Assembly: GCF_005870035.1 (NCBI RefSeq)
Contig: NZ_SWJG01000001.1
Location: forward strand, 419,629-483,628
Direction: 5' to 3'
Length of the DNA stretch: 64,000 nt
Origin: Spirosoma lacussanchae
Lineage (GTDB): Bacteria; Bacteroidota; Bacteroidia; Cytophagales; Spirosomataceae
In this document: positions 9,116 through 18,075 of the stretch, piece by piece
Numbering within the stretch: position 1 is the first letter of the stretch
Layout of the letters: each line of letters begins with the position of its first letter
Translations under genes and position numbers: made by a program
The notes under the pieces: generated by a model
Databases searched by the model: none
Told to the model about the DNA's origin: nothing
What the model saw: only the letters and a program-made list of their open reading frames with translations

Positions 9116-10594
9116 ATGCTACCCCTCCAGAACACAAACTCCCGAGCCAGCTACCTCGATACCCGGCCTGCGCTGCGTATCCTGAGTTCGCTGCTGGCGT
9201 TGCTGCTACTGGGAGCGCTGGTGGGCAAGGTGGTGGCCAAAGGTGGGGTACCGCTGGCGCTGGCCATGGTAGCCGGTCCACCGGCGCTCTATTACGTCAT
9301 CTGTTGCTTCCGGCAGCCGAAACTAGGGCTGATCTCCAGTTTTTATTTCGGCTTTTTTCTGGGCGGGGTCAGCCGGTGGTCGCCGGTGGCGGTTCCGTTC
9401 GGGCTAACGGTCGACGGACTGCTGACCATCTCGCTGCTGGGAATTCTGTTTACGGGGCGTAAAGCCGATACGGCCCGGCTGCACAACCCGATGACGTATG
9501 CGGTGCTGATGTGGCTGATCTATACCATTCTGCAGCTGGTCAACCCCGAGTCGCGCAGTGCCGAAGCCTGGTTCTACAGCGTGCGCGGCTTTTCGTTTTA
9601 CTGGCTGCAGGTGCTGATCGTGGGGGTGGTTACTATATCGCGGCTGGCCGACCTGAACCGGATTATCCGCATCTGGTCGGGCTGCTCGTTCGTGCTGGCC
9701 ATCTGGTCGTTCGAGCAGCAGTACATCGGGCTGGTCGGGGCCGATAAGGTGTGGCTCGAAACGTTCGGCTATACGACCCACCTGCTGCAGGGCCAGCTCC
9801 GCAGTTTTTCCTTTGTGTCCGATGCGGGGCAGTTTGGGGCGGTCATGGCCCACATCACGGTGTTTACGCTGATCCGGGGTTTGAACGAACCAAAATGGTC
9901 GCGCAAGATCGGGCTGTTTATACTCGCCATGGTCTATTTCTGGGGGTTTGCGGTATCCGGAAGCCGCGGTCCTGTGCTGGTGCTGGGCATGGGGTTTTCT
10001 GTGTATCTGCTGCTGAAAGGCAACGTGCCGCTGCTGGTAGCCGGTGGGCTGCTGCTGCTGGGGGCCTACGGGCTGCTGAAGTTCACCCGGGTGGGGCAGA
10101 GCAATTACCAGATTCAGCGGATGCGCAGCTCGCTCGACCCCAACGACCCGTCGCTGCAGGTGCGGCTCAACAACCAGCGGACCTTCAAAATAATCATGCA
10201 GAACAAACCCTTCGGCGTAGGGCTGGGCATGACCGCTACCGGGGCTAAATACGGCGTTACGGGCGCGCTGACCGAGCTGGGAATCGATAGCTGGTACGTT
10301 CGTATCTGGCTCGAAACCGGCGTGGTGGGTCTCGTTATCTACCTGATTCCGGTGCTGCTCATGATCGTAATCGCCTTTATCAACATCCGCCGGCTGAAAG
10401 ACCCGCGCCTGCGATCGACGATGGAAGCGCTGCTGTGCGGCTACGTGGGCATAGTCGGCGCTTCGTACGGTAACCAGCTGCTGGGGCAGTTTCCTACCAA
10501 CCTGGTCGTGTACCTGACCATGGTACTGCTGCTGGTAGCCCCGGTGCTCGATAAAGAAGCGACCGCAGCCGCAGCTCAACCCACTGTTCGCTAG
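9116..10594 (+). CDS. O-antigen polymerase/ligase-like membrane protein (Wzy-type)
   Basis: A 492-residue protein with about ten to twelve membrane segments. It carries the signature of the Wzy_C / O-antigen ligase family: SGSRGPVLVLG near residue 281, and PFGVGLGMTATGAKYG after the large periplasmic loop. In a locus with Wzx and Wzz partners it most probably polymerises the lipid-linked repeat units in the periplasm. Members of this family can also be ligases, which sequence alone does not separate. It lies 28 bases after the chain-length gene in the same operon. Confidence 0.85.
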   Translation: MLPLQNTNSRASYLDTRPALRILSSLLALLLLGALVGKVVAKGGVPLALAMVAGPPALYYVICCFRQPKLGLISSFYFGFFLGGVSRWSPVAVPFGLTVDGLLTISLLGILFTGRKADTARLHNPMTYAVLMWLIYTILQLVNPESRSAEAWFYSVRGFSFYWLQVLIVGVVTISRLADLNRIIRIWSGCSFVLAIWSFEQQYIGLVGADKVWLETFGYTTHLLQGQLRSFSFVSDAGQFGAVMAHITVFTLIRGLNEPKWSRKIGLFILAMVYFWGFAVSGSRGPVLVLGMGFSVYLLLKGNVPLLVAGGLLLLGAYGLLKFTRVGQSNYQIQRMRSSLDPNDPSLQVRLNNQRTFKIIMQNKPFGVGLGMTATGAKYGVTGALTELGIDSWYVRIWLETGVVGLVIYLIPVLLMIVIAFINIRRLKDPRLRSTMEALLCGYVGIVGASYGNQLLGQFPTNLVVYLTMVLLLVAPVLDKEATAAAAQPTVR

Positions 10595-10657
10595 ACCACA
10601 GCCAGCCTACTAATGTCTTGTACTAAAACCTGATCCGATCGAAAACCTGTACCCAAT

Positions 10658-11530
10658 ATGATTATTTCAAAAATAACGAGCGGCCTGGGCAATCAGCTTT
10701 TCCAGTACGCGCTGGCCCGGCATCTGTCCCTGAAAAATAACACCCCGCTTTACTTCGATCTTGGGTTTTACGACATGAAAAACCCGAACAATACGGCGCG
10801 TCAGTTCAAGCTCGACCATTTTCATATTCACTACAAAACCATTGCCCGGAAAACGAGCATTTACCTGGCCAAAAGCACCAAATTACTACCCAACCGGAGC
10901 CTGCCGCCGGTGGTTAGCTGGGTCCGGGAAAAGCAGCATCATTTCGATGAGTCGGTGCTGCGTAAACGGGCGGGCTGTACCATTTTACAGGGCTACTGGC
11001 AGTCGGAGAAATACTTTCGGGATGTAGCCGCCACCCTGCGCCAGGATCTGGTCTTTAAAGAAGCGACCTGCCCTGATTTTCTGCGGCAGAAACAGGCCGT
11101 GCTGGCCAGCAACCTGCCGGTATCGGTACACGTCAGGCGGGGCGATTACGTCCACCATCCCGAGTTTAGCCAGTCGTTCGGGTTTATCGGTATCGACTAC
11201 TACAGAAACGCGATCGAGCAGATGAAAGCGGCCCACGGCGACTGTACGTTTTTTGTCTTCAGCGACGATACCGACTGGGTAAAAGAACATATGCAGTTCA
11301 TTCCCGACCCGTACTTTGTCGACAACAAAGGCGCCGACAGCGACATCTATGATCTGGAGCTGATGAGCTTATGCCAGCATAATATCATCGCTAACAGCTC
11401 GTACAGCTGGTGGGGAGCCTGGCTCAACAACAACACCGAAAAAACGGTCATTGCGCCCCGGGTATGGTACCGGAATAAACCCGACTGGAACACCAAAGAT
11501 CTGGTACCCGAGAGCTGGGTAAAGCTCTGA
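10658..11530 (+). CDS. Alpha-1,2-fucosyltransferase family protein (GT11)
   Basis: A 290-residue cytoplasmic enzyme. It opens with the typical GT11 N-terminus (MIISKITSGLGNQLFQYALA) and has the nucleotide-sugar-binding motif VHVRRGDYV around residue 157, followed by YYRNAIEQM, FSDD and a SSYSWWGAWL segment close to the C-terminus, all hallmarks of bacterial alpha-1,2-fucosyltransferases such as FutC and WbsJ. It probably transfers fucose from GDP-fucose to a galactose-type residue in the repeat unit. Linkage and donor are inferred from the family. It is the only gene in the locus that predicts a specific sugar. Confidence 0.9.
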   Translation: MIISKITSGLGNQLFQYALARHLSLKNNTPLYFDLGFYDMKNPNNTARQFKLDHFHIHYKTIARKTSIYLAKSTKLLPNRSLPPVVSWVREKQHHFDESVLRKRAGCTILQGYWQSEKYFRDVAATLRQDLVFKEATCPDFLRQKQAVLASNLPVSVHVRRGDYVHHPEFSQSFGFIGIDYYRNAIEQMKAAHGDCTFFVFSDDTDWVKEHMQFIPDPYFVDNKGADSDIYDLELMSLCQHNIIANSSYSWWGAWLNNNTEKTVIAPRVWYRNKPDWNTKDLVPESWVKL

Positions 11531-11563
11531 TCTGTTGCCACACCAGTTTCATCACTTGTTTCT

Positions 11564-13000
11564 ATGAGTACGGTCAATAAAGCCATCAACGGGGGAAAAT
11601 GGATAACCAGCGCCACGGTTATCGCTACGGTATGTCAGTTTGCGCAGATTGCCGTTCTGGCGCGGCTGCTCGACCCGTCTGCGTTCGGGATTGTGAGCAT
11701 CAGCACCATGATCGTGAATTTCTTCACCATATTCACCAACGTAGGCTTTTCCAACTCCATTATATCGCGGCAGGAGAGCGACCGGAAGGTGCTCTCGACG
11801 CTTTACCTGCTGAACGTGTCGCTGGGCGCGCTCATGTTCGTGGTCATTTATTTCAGCTCGCCCCTGATTATCGCCTATTATAAAGAGCCCCGCCTGGAGA
11901 AGGTAATTCAGCTGTCGTCCTGCTATTTTCTGATCGTTTACGTCGGCCAGATTTATTCGTTTATTCTCCAGAAAGAGCTGAAATTTAAGTCGGTGGCCCT
12001 CACCGATATCATCGGTACCGTAGTGGGCACGTCGGTTACTGTCTTTCTGGCCTATCAGGAGTATGAAGAGCTGTCGTTGATTTACGGCCAGCTGTCGATG
12101 CAGCTCACCAAATCGGCCATTCAGGTGCAGCAGGGCTTCCGGTTTTTCAGGCCGATGTTGTACATGAATCTGAAGTCGGCCCGCGAGCATCTGGTATACG
12201 GTATGTACAACATCGGCGACGGGTTGCTGGGCTTCATTCAGTTCAACTCCGACAATATCGTGATCGGTGGTTTGCTGGGGGTGAAGATTCTGGGGTATTA
12301 CACCATTGCGTACCAGCTGGCTATTTATCCGGTTACCAAGCTCAACCCGATTATTCTGCAAATAGCGCACCCGCTGCTGGCGCGCATGAAAGAGAACAAC
12401 GAGGAGTTGAAGCGATCGTACCTGAAAATTCTCGACATCATCAGCTACTGCAACATGCCGCTGCTGGCGGGGCTATTCATCACCGCCGATATCGTTATTC
12501 CGATCCTGTACGGGCCCGGCTGGGAAAGCTCCGTCGACCTGGTGCGTATTTTCGTGTTCCTGAGCTTTTTTTCGAGCATGAGCCATCCGTTGTTCATCCT
12601 GGTTTTTATCAAAGGGAAACCCAAGATTCTGTTCTACCTGAACCTGGTTACGCTGCTGATCAAAGTGCCGCTGTTATATGTGCTGGGCTCGTACTGGGGC
12701 GTAACGGGTATTGCGCTGGCGTTTTTACTGGCTACGTTCATCAATTACGTATTCAGCTTCCTGATTGCCCACCGGCTCATCGGCTCGTTCTACAGACCGT
12801 TCTTCGCCAATATCCGGCTGCCCGTCACTTTTTGCCTGGCGATGGTCTGCCTGATCCTGGTCTACAAAACCTTCGTAGGCAATACGGGGCCGGTGAACGC
12901 GGCTATGCAAATAGCCATCGGCGGGGCCGTATACGGCGGCCTGACGCTTCTATACAAGCTGTCGCTCCCCGAAATTATGGCCCTTCGTAAGGCACTTTAG
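11564..13000 (+). CDS. Polysaccharide flippase (Wzx/WzxC-like, MOP superfamily)
   Basis: A 478-residue protein with about twelve to fourteen membrane helices. The N-terminus (NGGKWITSATVIATVCQFAQ, ARLLDPSAFGIVSISTMIVN) is typical of lipopolysaccharide/teichoic-acid flippases of the WzxC branch. It moves undecaprenyl-linked repeat units from the cytoplasmic to the periplasmic leaflet, feeding the polymerase encoded upstream. It follows the fucosyltransferase by 33 bases and appears to be the last synthesis gene of the operon. Confidence 0.9.
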   Translation: MSTVNKAINGGKWITSATVIATVCQFAQIAVLARLLDPSAFGIVSISTMIVNFFTIFTNVGFSNSIISRQESDRKVLSTLYLLNVSLGALMFVVIYFSSPLIIAYYKEPRLEKVIQLSSCYFLIVYVGQIYSFILQKELKFKSVALTDIIGTVVGTSVTVFLAYQEYEELSLIYGQLSMQLTKSAIQVQQGFRFFRPMLYMNLKSAREHLVYGMYNIGDGLLGFIQFNSDNIVIGGLLGVKILGYYTIAYQLAIYPVTKLNPIILQIAHPLLARMKENNEELKRSYLKILDIISYCNMPLLAGLFITADIVIPILYGPGWESSVDLVRIFVFLSFFSSMSHPLFILVFIKGKPKILFYLNLVTLLIKVPLLYVLGSYWGVTGIALAFLLATFINYVFSFLIAHRLIGSFYRPFFANIRLPVTFCLAMVCLILVYKTFVGNTGPVNAAMQIAIGGAVYGGLTLLYKLSLPEIMALRKAL

Positions 13001-13100
13001 CCCGGACCAGAGGGTAGGGGCGGGGCCATTGGAGGCCGGTCGATGAGTAGATACGGCTCGTTACCGCCTGATATAGTCGATTCCAATCCCTACTTGATGT

Positions 13101-14162
13101 ATGAAATACGTATCGATTCTTCTGCTGAGCCTGTTCCTGACCGGCTCGGGACTACTGGCGCAAACCCCCGTCTGGAGTGCTGAAAAGGCAAACGCCTGGT
13201 ACCAGAAGCAGGGCTGGGTGCGGGGTGCCAACTTTCAGCCGAGTACGGCCATCAACCAGCTCGACATGTTTCAGGCCGCTACCTTCGACCCCAAAACCAT
13301 CGATCGGGAGCTGGGCTGGGCCGAAGGGCTTGGGCTGAACGCCATGCGCGTATACCTGCACCACGTTGCCTGGACCAGTGATCAGGCGGGGTTTAAAAAA
13401 CGCCTGGACCAGTACCTCCAGATTGCCAGCCGACACGGCATCAAAACCATTCTGGTCTTTTTCGACGACTGCTGGAATGACGAATACCGGCCCGGCAAAC
13501 AGCCCGACCCTAAACCCGGTGTTCACAACAGCGGCTGGGTACGCGACCCCGGCACCATGATTCACCAGCATCCTGACAGTCTGGCCATGCTGGAGCGGTA
13601 CGTCAAAGACGTGATGACGACCTTCAAAAACGACGAGCGCGTGCTGCTCTGGGACCTGTACAACGAACCGGGCAACAGTCAGTATTTCGACCGGAGCCTG
13701 CCCCTGCTGAAAGCCGTGTTTGGCTGGGCCAAAGCCGTTAATCCGTCGCAGCCCGTCAGCGCCGGGGTCTGGAGCTGGGGCGATAAGTTTACCGAGCTGA
13801 ACAAATTCCAGCTGGAAAACTCGGACGTGATCACCTACCACCACTACGGCTACATCGACCGGCATCAGGAGCTGATCCGCGACCTGCGCCAATACAACCG
13901 ACCGCTGATCTGTACCGAATACATGGCCCGGAAGAACGGCAGCCTGTTTCAGACGATCATGCCGATGCTGAAGCAAGAGAACGTAGGGGCTATCAACTGG
14001 GGCTTTGTGGCGGGTAAGACCAACACCATCTTCGCCTGGGGAACGCCCGTACCCAGCGGGAAAGAGCCGGAGCTATGGTTCCACGACATCTACCGCCCCG
14101 ACGGCACCCCCTTCAGTGGAAATGAAATCAGTACGATCAGGGCGCTGACCGGTAAGCAATAG
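13101..14162 (+). CDS. Secreted glycoside hydrolase, GH5-like
   Basis: A 353-residue protein with a signal peptide (MKYVSILLLSLFLTGSGLLA, cleavage after AQT). The (beta/alpha)8 clan A signature is clear: the likely acid/base glutamate lies in LYNEPGN (about residue 191) and the likely nucleophile glutamate in ICTEYMAR (about residue 273), with VITYHHYG between. It cleaves beta-linked glycans in the periplasm or outside the cell; exact specificity cannot be read. It starts 100 bases after the flippase in the same direction and may trim or degrade the polymer made by the locus, although it could also act on plant material. Confidence 0.82.
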   Translation: MKYVSILLLSLFLTGSGLLAQTPVWSAEKANAWYQKQGWVRGANFQPSTAINQLDMFQAATFDPKTIDRELGWAEGLGLNAMRVYLHHVAWTSDQAGFKKRLDQYLQIASRHGIKTILVFFDDCWNDEYRPGKQPDPKPGVHNSGWVRDPGTMIHQHPDSLAMLERYVKDVMTTFKNDERVLLWDLYNEPGNSQYFDRSLPLLKAVFGWAKAVNPSQPVSAGVWSWGDKFTELNKFQLENSDVITYHHYGYIDRHQELIRDLRQYNRPLICTEYMARKNGSLFQTIMPMLKQENVGAINWGFVAGKTNTIFAWGTPVPSGKEPELWFHDIYRPDGTPFSGNEISTIRALTGKQ

Positions 14163-14307
14163 AACCCGCCCCCGTTTGGACCAGAAACGCCCCGCCCCGA
14201 TGCCCGGAACATGTATTAAGTCAGTTCAAAAATAGCGAGCTTTCATCTTAGCCCGTCAGAGTCTCCCCAGCGCAGCGTCGGTAAAGGTCGGTAGCAACCA
14301 GTACCGG

Positions 14308-15207
14308 TTAAAGCGAATAATACGTGAGGGCTTCGGCTTTTTTGGGAATGGCCTCGTAACTGGCCATCGTCTTGAGGTTGATCTCGATGGTGTTGGCAAT
14401 GGTCGTTACGGGCGTATCGGTCGGTCGGCCTTCGAACGGGTCCTGAAGCTGGATGGCGCTCTTTTCGATCAGGATAAACGCCGAACCGATCAGCGTGACC
14501 AGCGGCACATCGAGGTAATACATATCGGCGTCGAAGCAAAAGGGCAATACAGCTGCGAAGAGGTAGATAAACACCTGCATATGGAAGGTATAGGTGCGCG
14601 GGAAAACCGTATTCTTTATCCGTTCGCAGCGACCCATCGAGTCGGTAAATTTGGTAAGTGTATCGCTGAGCTGCACCATCTGGTAATCCGTCAGCTGGCC
14701 CTCGGCGTAAAGCTCCCGGATCGATTCGCCATGGGCCAGTAACAGGGCGTTCGGCTTGTTATCGGACTCCATAATTCGTTTGGTAGCGGCCGGGCTGAGG
14801 AAGTTGGTCAGATGATCGGGAATGATGTGGCCCCGCAGCGCATCGCCCAGCACATAACACCACGCACAATGGCGGTTGACGAAGCTACTGACCAGATCGT
14901 GCCGGTCGGGACTGTCGGGCAGGTACATGATCAGCTGCCGAATAAAGCTTCGGCTATCGTTGACAATGGCGCCCCAGGCAATACGCGCTTCCCACCACCG
15001 ATCATATGACTGGTTGGTACGGAACGCCAGCAATAGCGAAATACAGGTACCCAGCAGGGTCGGTATGGCAATCGGTACCGTCAGGGTCCACAAACCGAGC
15101 GAAAACTTGACCAGCACAACCACATTGGCAAACAAAAAAACCAGCAGGGCCTCCCGGCGTATTTCGCGCAGGAAAAACAATACAGGAATCCGACGATTCA
15201 GTAGCAT
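14308..15207 (-). CDS. Bestrophin family ion channel
   Basis: A 299-residue membrane protein of the bestrophin/UPF0187 (YneE) family. Recognisable features are the first membrane helix after MLLNRRIPVLFFLREI, the conserved segment FRTNQSYDRWWEARIAWG, and a C-terminal part with LIGSAFILIEKSAIQLQDPFE. Bacterial homologues form pentameric, usually cation-selective channels in the inner membrane. Length fits the family. It stands alone on the minus strand and converges with the hydrolase gene. Confidence 0.92.
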   Translation of the reverse strand: MLLNRRIPVLFFLREIRREALLVFLFANVVVLVKFSLGLWTLTVPIAIPTLLGTCISLLLAFRTNQSYDRWWEARIAWGAIVNDSRSFIRQLIMYLPDSPDRHDLVSSFVNRHCAWCYVLGDALRGHIIPDHLTNFLSPAATKRIMESDNKPNALLLAHGESIRELYAEGQLTDYQMVQLSDTLTKFTDSMGRCERIKNTVFPRTYTFHMQVFIYLFAAVLPFCFDADMYYLDVPLVTLIGSAFILIEKSAIQLQDPFEGRPTDTPVTTIANTIEINLKTMASYEAIPKKAEALTYYSL

Positions 15208-15616
15208 AAATAACGTTTCGTTGAGTAAGTAAAGTCAAATCCAGACAGAGCCGAACCAGAACCGGCTGCTGGCCAACTACCAAGGCTGTTAGTCCCTGTC
15301 CTGTCGGAGCGCGGAACAATCGGTAAGAACCGGTTGAGCCGTGCCGGTACCTGTATAAACTACCCGAGCTGCGGATTGATTAGAGAATCTGACGCGACGG
15401 GATCGGGCAACAACGGTTATACATACGCTTGAACAAACTGCGCCGGATGTCCCTGATAACGCCGGTATCGAATGGGTTACTGTCGGTGGGCGGGGCGTAT
15501 CTTATTCCACTAAGGGCAAATGATTATCTGCCAGTGCAGCAGAGAGCAAGTGCCAGCAAACTTGGTCGTTATGAATCGAGCAGCAAACCAACCTGGCGTA
15601 TTCAGCAAAGGCCAAC
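15208..15616. other. Intergenic region, no gene recognised
   Basis: About 400 bases between the bestrophin start and the tRNA-Val terminator. The only plus-strand ORF of note (15429-15641) runs through the terminator hairpin, has no recognisable motif and was not accepted. Upstream signals for bestrophin must lie at its left end. Confidence 0.5.
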
Positions 15617-15655
15617 AAAAAAGGGTTACGGTCATTGCTGACGTAACCCTTTTTT
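15617..15655 (-). terminator. Terminator downstream of tRNA-Val
   Basis: Arms at 15617-15630 and 15642-15655 are perfect complements (core GGGTTACG/CGTAACCC with A and T tracts), with an 11-base loop. It lies just past the 3' end of the tRNA on the minus strand. Confidence 0.85.
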
Positions 15656-15658
15656 TGG

Positions 15659-15733
15659 TGGGAGTTGACGGGTTCGAACCGCCGACCCTCTGCTTGTAAG
15701 GCAGATGCTCTGAACCAGCTGAGCTAAACTCCC
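15659..15733 (-). tRNA. tRNA-Val (anticodon TAC)
   Basis: A 75-base cloverleaf on the minus strand. The acceptor stem GGGAGTT/AACTCCC is perfect, followed by discriminator A. The anticodon loop reads CTTACAA, giving TAC, which decodes valine GUN codons. The T-loop is the usual TTCGAAC. CCA is not encoded. It is a single tRNA with its own hairpin terminator. Confidence 0.93.
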
Positions 15734-15983
15734 TTTTCTTGTCCCGCCCGTTGTTGTCGTTTGGGAGTGCAAATATAGCAGGCTGCTGATTGGTTTTGCA
15801 AGTGATGACTCAAAAAAAGTTGAAAAAAATAGGCCCTGCCAGACGCAGGAGCCGCTAACGGGCTGAAAATAAGCCGGGCAGGTCAGCCAAAAAGGAATGA
15901 AGAAAATTGCGTTTATCCTGGAAAAAGGCTGTCCCATACAATAAGCCTTTTTGTATACTAAGACTTCAGGATTATTATAGTTG

Positions 15984-15991
15984 TAGGTTTG
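15984..15991 (+). promoter_or_regulatory. Candidate -7 element TAGGTTTG
   Basis: A perfect TAnnTTTG box 26 bases before the response regulator ATG. No TTG is present at the expected -33 distance, so support is partial. Confidence 0.45.
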
Positions 15992-16016
15992 AGTAGTTAT
16001 ATCGAACCACGAGCCA

Positions 16017-16487
16017 ATGACCTCAACCTCAACTAAAACTACCCGTAAAAAGAAAGCGCCCCCCGCAACGATCCTGGTCGTTGAAGATAACCCGGACCAG
16101 TGGGGGCTGATTCGGTGGGCGTTACAAAAGCAACTGCCTGAGGTAGAACCCGTCTGGCTGACTAATATAGCCCAAACCCTGGCCTACCTGGATGCCTGCT
16201 CCGCATCGGCCGAACAGTTTCCGAAACTGGTGCTGCTGGATCTGTACCTGCCCCGGCGCGACGACGGCTGGCAGTTGCTCGAACTGATAAAAACCCACCA
16301 CACCTACCGACTGATGCCGGTCGTGATTATGAGCCATTCTGACCGGGCCGAAGATATCGAGGAGTCGTACGTGCATCGCGGTACCTCCTACATGGTGAAG
16401 CCAGTCGACTACCAGCAGTGGCTCGACTATTTTCAGGCGTTCCGGCGTTACTGGTGGCATGCGGTGGTGCTGCCTACCGGTCGCTAG
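16017..16487 (+). CDS. Single-domain response regulator
   Basis: A 156-residue protein made of one receiver domain after a short basic N-terminus. The acidic pocket is ED in LVVEDNPDQ, the phosphoacceptor aspartate is in LLDLYLP, the switch serine/threonine is in VIMSHSD, and the conserved lysine is in MVKPVDY. There is no output domain. It resembles the Rcp1-type regulators paired with phytochromes or hybrid histidine kinases, with the insertion PRRDDGW after the phosphoacceptor. No kinase gene is nearby, so its partner is unknown. Confidence 0.92.
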   Translation: MTSTSTKTTRKKKAPPATILVVEDNPDQWGLIRWALQKQLPEVEPVWLTNIAQTLAYLDACSASAEQFPKLVLLDLYLPRRDDGWQLLELIKTHHTYRLMPVVIMSHSDRAEDIEESYVHRGTSYMVKPVDYQQWLDYFQAFRRYWWHAVVLPTGR

Positions 16488-16493
16488 GGTCTT

Positions 16494-17228
16494 CTACTCG
16501 AAATTCAGATACAGGGTAACGCTGTGCGTGGTAAGCCGGTTAATTCCCAGGCTGGCCGCGTTAGTGCCGGGTCGGTAGAGGTTCAGCAGCCCGTGGGAGA
16601 ACCGCAGCTCGGGAGCCAGCTTGAAAAACTCGAAAAACTGCTCGAACCCAACCCCGTACTCCACCGCCAGGTCCATGGTGTTGGTGCTTAACCGGCTCGC
16701 GCCCTGATTTTCCCGCCGACGCACGTTGGTTTCAACACTGAACGCGCCCCCGGCCAGCAGATACATGCGGCTGTTGTTGCGCCGTTCTGATTTGTATTTG
16801 AGCAGCAGCGGAAAATCGAGCCAGGTCGACTCGCGGGTTTCGGTGCGGGAGGTGCCGCCGGGATAATCGTACTTGACTTCGCGGCTGAACAGCGATACCG
16901 AAGGTGTCAGGCGCAGATCCCACCGGTCGTCGAGAAAGGTGTTGACCACGAACCCGACCCGGAAACTGCCGGTGTTGGGCGAATAGATTCGATAGGCCGA
17001 ATCCGACGTAACGAAGGCCGGGCTGTACCCCACGCTGAATCGGGTAACGGGCGCTGCGAAGAAAAAACCGTAATGAATGGTTTTGTCGTCGTAGCGCTCG
17101 AGGTGCTTGCGAACGTACTTGTAGCCCTGGGCGCGGGCCGACAGGCAGCAGGAACTAAGCAGCAGACAAACAATCAGCGCTTGTGGCCAATGTAAATTGA
17201 TGCGACGCCGAACGTAAGCGGTATCCAT
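16494..17228 (-). CDS. porT: PorT-like outer membrane protein of the type IX secretion system
   Basis: A 244-residue protein with a signal peptide (LIVCLLLSSCCLSARAQG) and an eight-stranded-barrel style sequence ending in an aromatic-rich strand (SVTLYLNFE). The region KHLERYDDKTIHYGFFFA is typical of PorT/SprT, an outer-membrane component needed for type IX secretion and gliding in Bacteroidota. Its position directly downstream of ubiE is a known conserved arrangement in the phylum. The reading frame starts inside ubiE, an overlap of 55 bases. The beta-helix protein at 1068-3434, with its type IX sorting domain, is a likely client. Confidence 0.8.
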   Translation of the reverse strand: MDTAYVRRRINLHWPQALIVCLLLSSCCLSARAQGYKYVRKHLERYDDKTIHYGFFFAAPVTRFSVGYSPAFVTSDSAYRIYSPNTGSFRVGFVVNTFLDDRWDLRLTPSVSLFSREVKYDYPGGTSRTETRESTWLDFPLLLKYKSERRNNSRMYLLAGGAFSVETNVRRRENQGASRLSTNTMDLAVEYGVGFEQFFEFFKLAPELRFSHGLLNLYRPGTNAASLGINRLTTHSVTLYLNFE

Positions 17229-17908
17229 TTCGTGTTGGTAAAACCGGCGGCTTCGTAGATGCGCAGGAAGTCGGGACCGTCGGGAAACGCCTGCACTGAT
17301 TCGGGCAGGTACGTATAGGCCGACGCGTCTTTGCTCACCGCACGCCCGATGAGCGGCAGGATGGTTCGGGAGTAAAAACCGTAGAGTTGCTTAAACGGAA
17401 ACTGGCGCGGGTTCGAGAACTCCAGCACAACGCACACCCCACCCGAACGGGTAACGCGGTACATGTCGGTCAGGCCTTTCAGCAGATTCTCGAAGTTACG
17501 CACACCAAATGCAACGATGACAGCATCGAAATCATTGTCTGGCAGCGGCAAACCTTCCGAATCGCCCGACCGCATCTCGATAATATGATCGACGCCCCGC
17601 TTACGCATCTTGTCGCGCCCTACCGACAGCATACCCTCCGAAATATCCATGCCCACAATTTTCTCGGGTTTTAAGGCCAGCGCTTCGAGGGCAAAATCGC
17701 CCGTGCCGGTCGCAATGTCGAGGATGCGTTTGGGTGGCTGGGAAGAGGCTTTCCGGAGTTCGCGGATGGCCCGTTTGCGCCACAGGATGTCGATACCACC
17801 ACTCAGCACATGGTTGAGCAGATCATATTTGGGCGAGATGCTGTCAAACATCTCAGCCACCTGGTCGCGCTTGGAGGTGTCTTTGTCTTTGTAGGGTACA
17901 ACGGCCAT
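17174..17908 (-). CDS. ubiE: Demethylmenaquinone methyltransferase
   Basis: A 244-residue SAM-dependent methyltransferase. I start it at the ATG ending at 17908 (MAVVPYKDKD) because the family N-terminus VAEMFDSISPKYDLLNHVLS follows at the right distance; a longer frame upstream has no family support. SAM-binding motifs ILDIATGTGDFALEA and GMDISEGML, and the family segment YRVTRSGGVCVVLEFS, are clear. It methylates demethylmenaquinone to menaquinone, the last step of the respiratory quinone pathway in Bacteroidota. It overlaps porT at its 3' end. Confidence 0.95.
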   Translation of the reverse strand: MAVVPYKDKDTSKRDQVAEMFDSISPKYDLLNHVLSGGIDILWRKRAIRELRKASSQPPKRILDIATGTGDFALEALALKPEKIVGMDISEGMLSVGRDKMRKRGVDHIIEMRSGDSEGLPLPDNDFDAVIVAFGVRNFENLLKGLTDMYRVTRSGGVCVVLEFSNPRQFPFKQLYGFYSRTILPLIGRAVSKDASAYTYLPESVQAFPDGPDFLRIYEAAGFTNTKWIPLTFGVASIYIGHKR

Positions 17909-18020
17909 TGGCGTCAGTGAGCGAAAGTGTGTATGAACGAAAGGGCGAATCGCGTCCGGCTTTTTCGCTTTCTGACAAACCGGGCGTTTGGACGGAAAGT
18001 TTCGTGCCATCGGTTCGGGA

Positions 18021-18051
18021 TTGCGTTTCCGCGCGGTTCTGCGTAGCTTTC
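18021..18051 (+). promoter_or_regulatory. Candidate promoter of the dipeptidase gene
   Basis: TTG at 18021-18023, a 20-base spacer, and TAGCTTTC at 18044-18051 (one mismatch to TAnnTTTG). It lies 24 bases before the ATG at 18076 and suits a divergent arrangement with ubiE. Confidence 0.5.
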
Positions 18052-18075
18052 CCATTGACTATACAACCAGAACAC

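Noticed and set aside
9404..10579. A 391-codon minus-strand open frame opposite the Wzy-type gene
   Set aside because: Its composition (many Gln, His and Pro) is that of an antisense frame of a membrane protein.
15429..15641. A 70-codon plus-strand ORF before tRNA-Val
   Set aside because: It ends inside the tRNA terminator hairpin, has no motif, and shows no coding-style bias.
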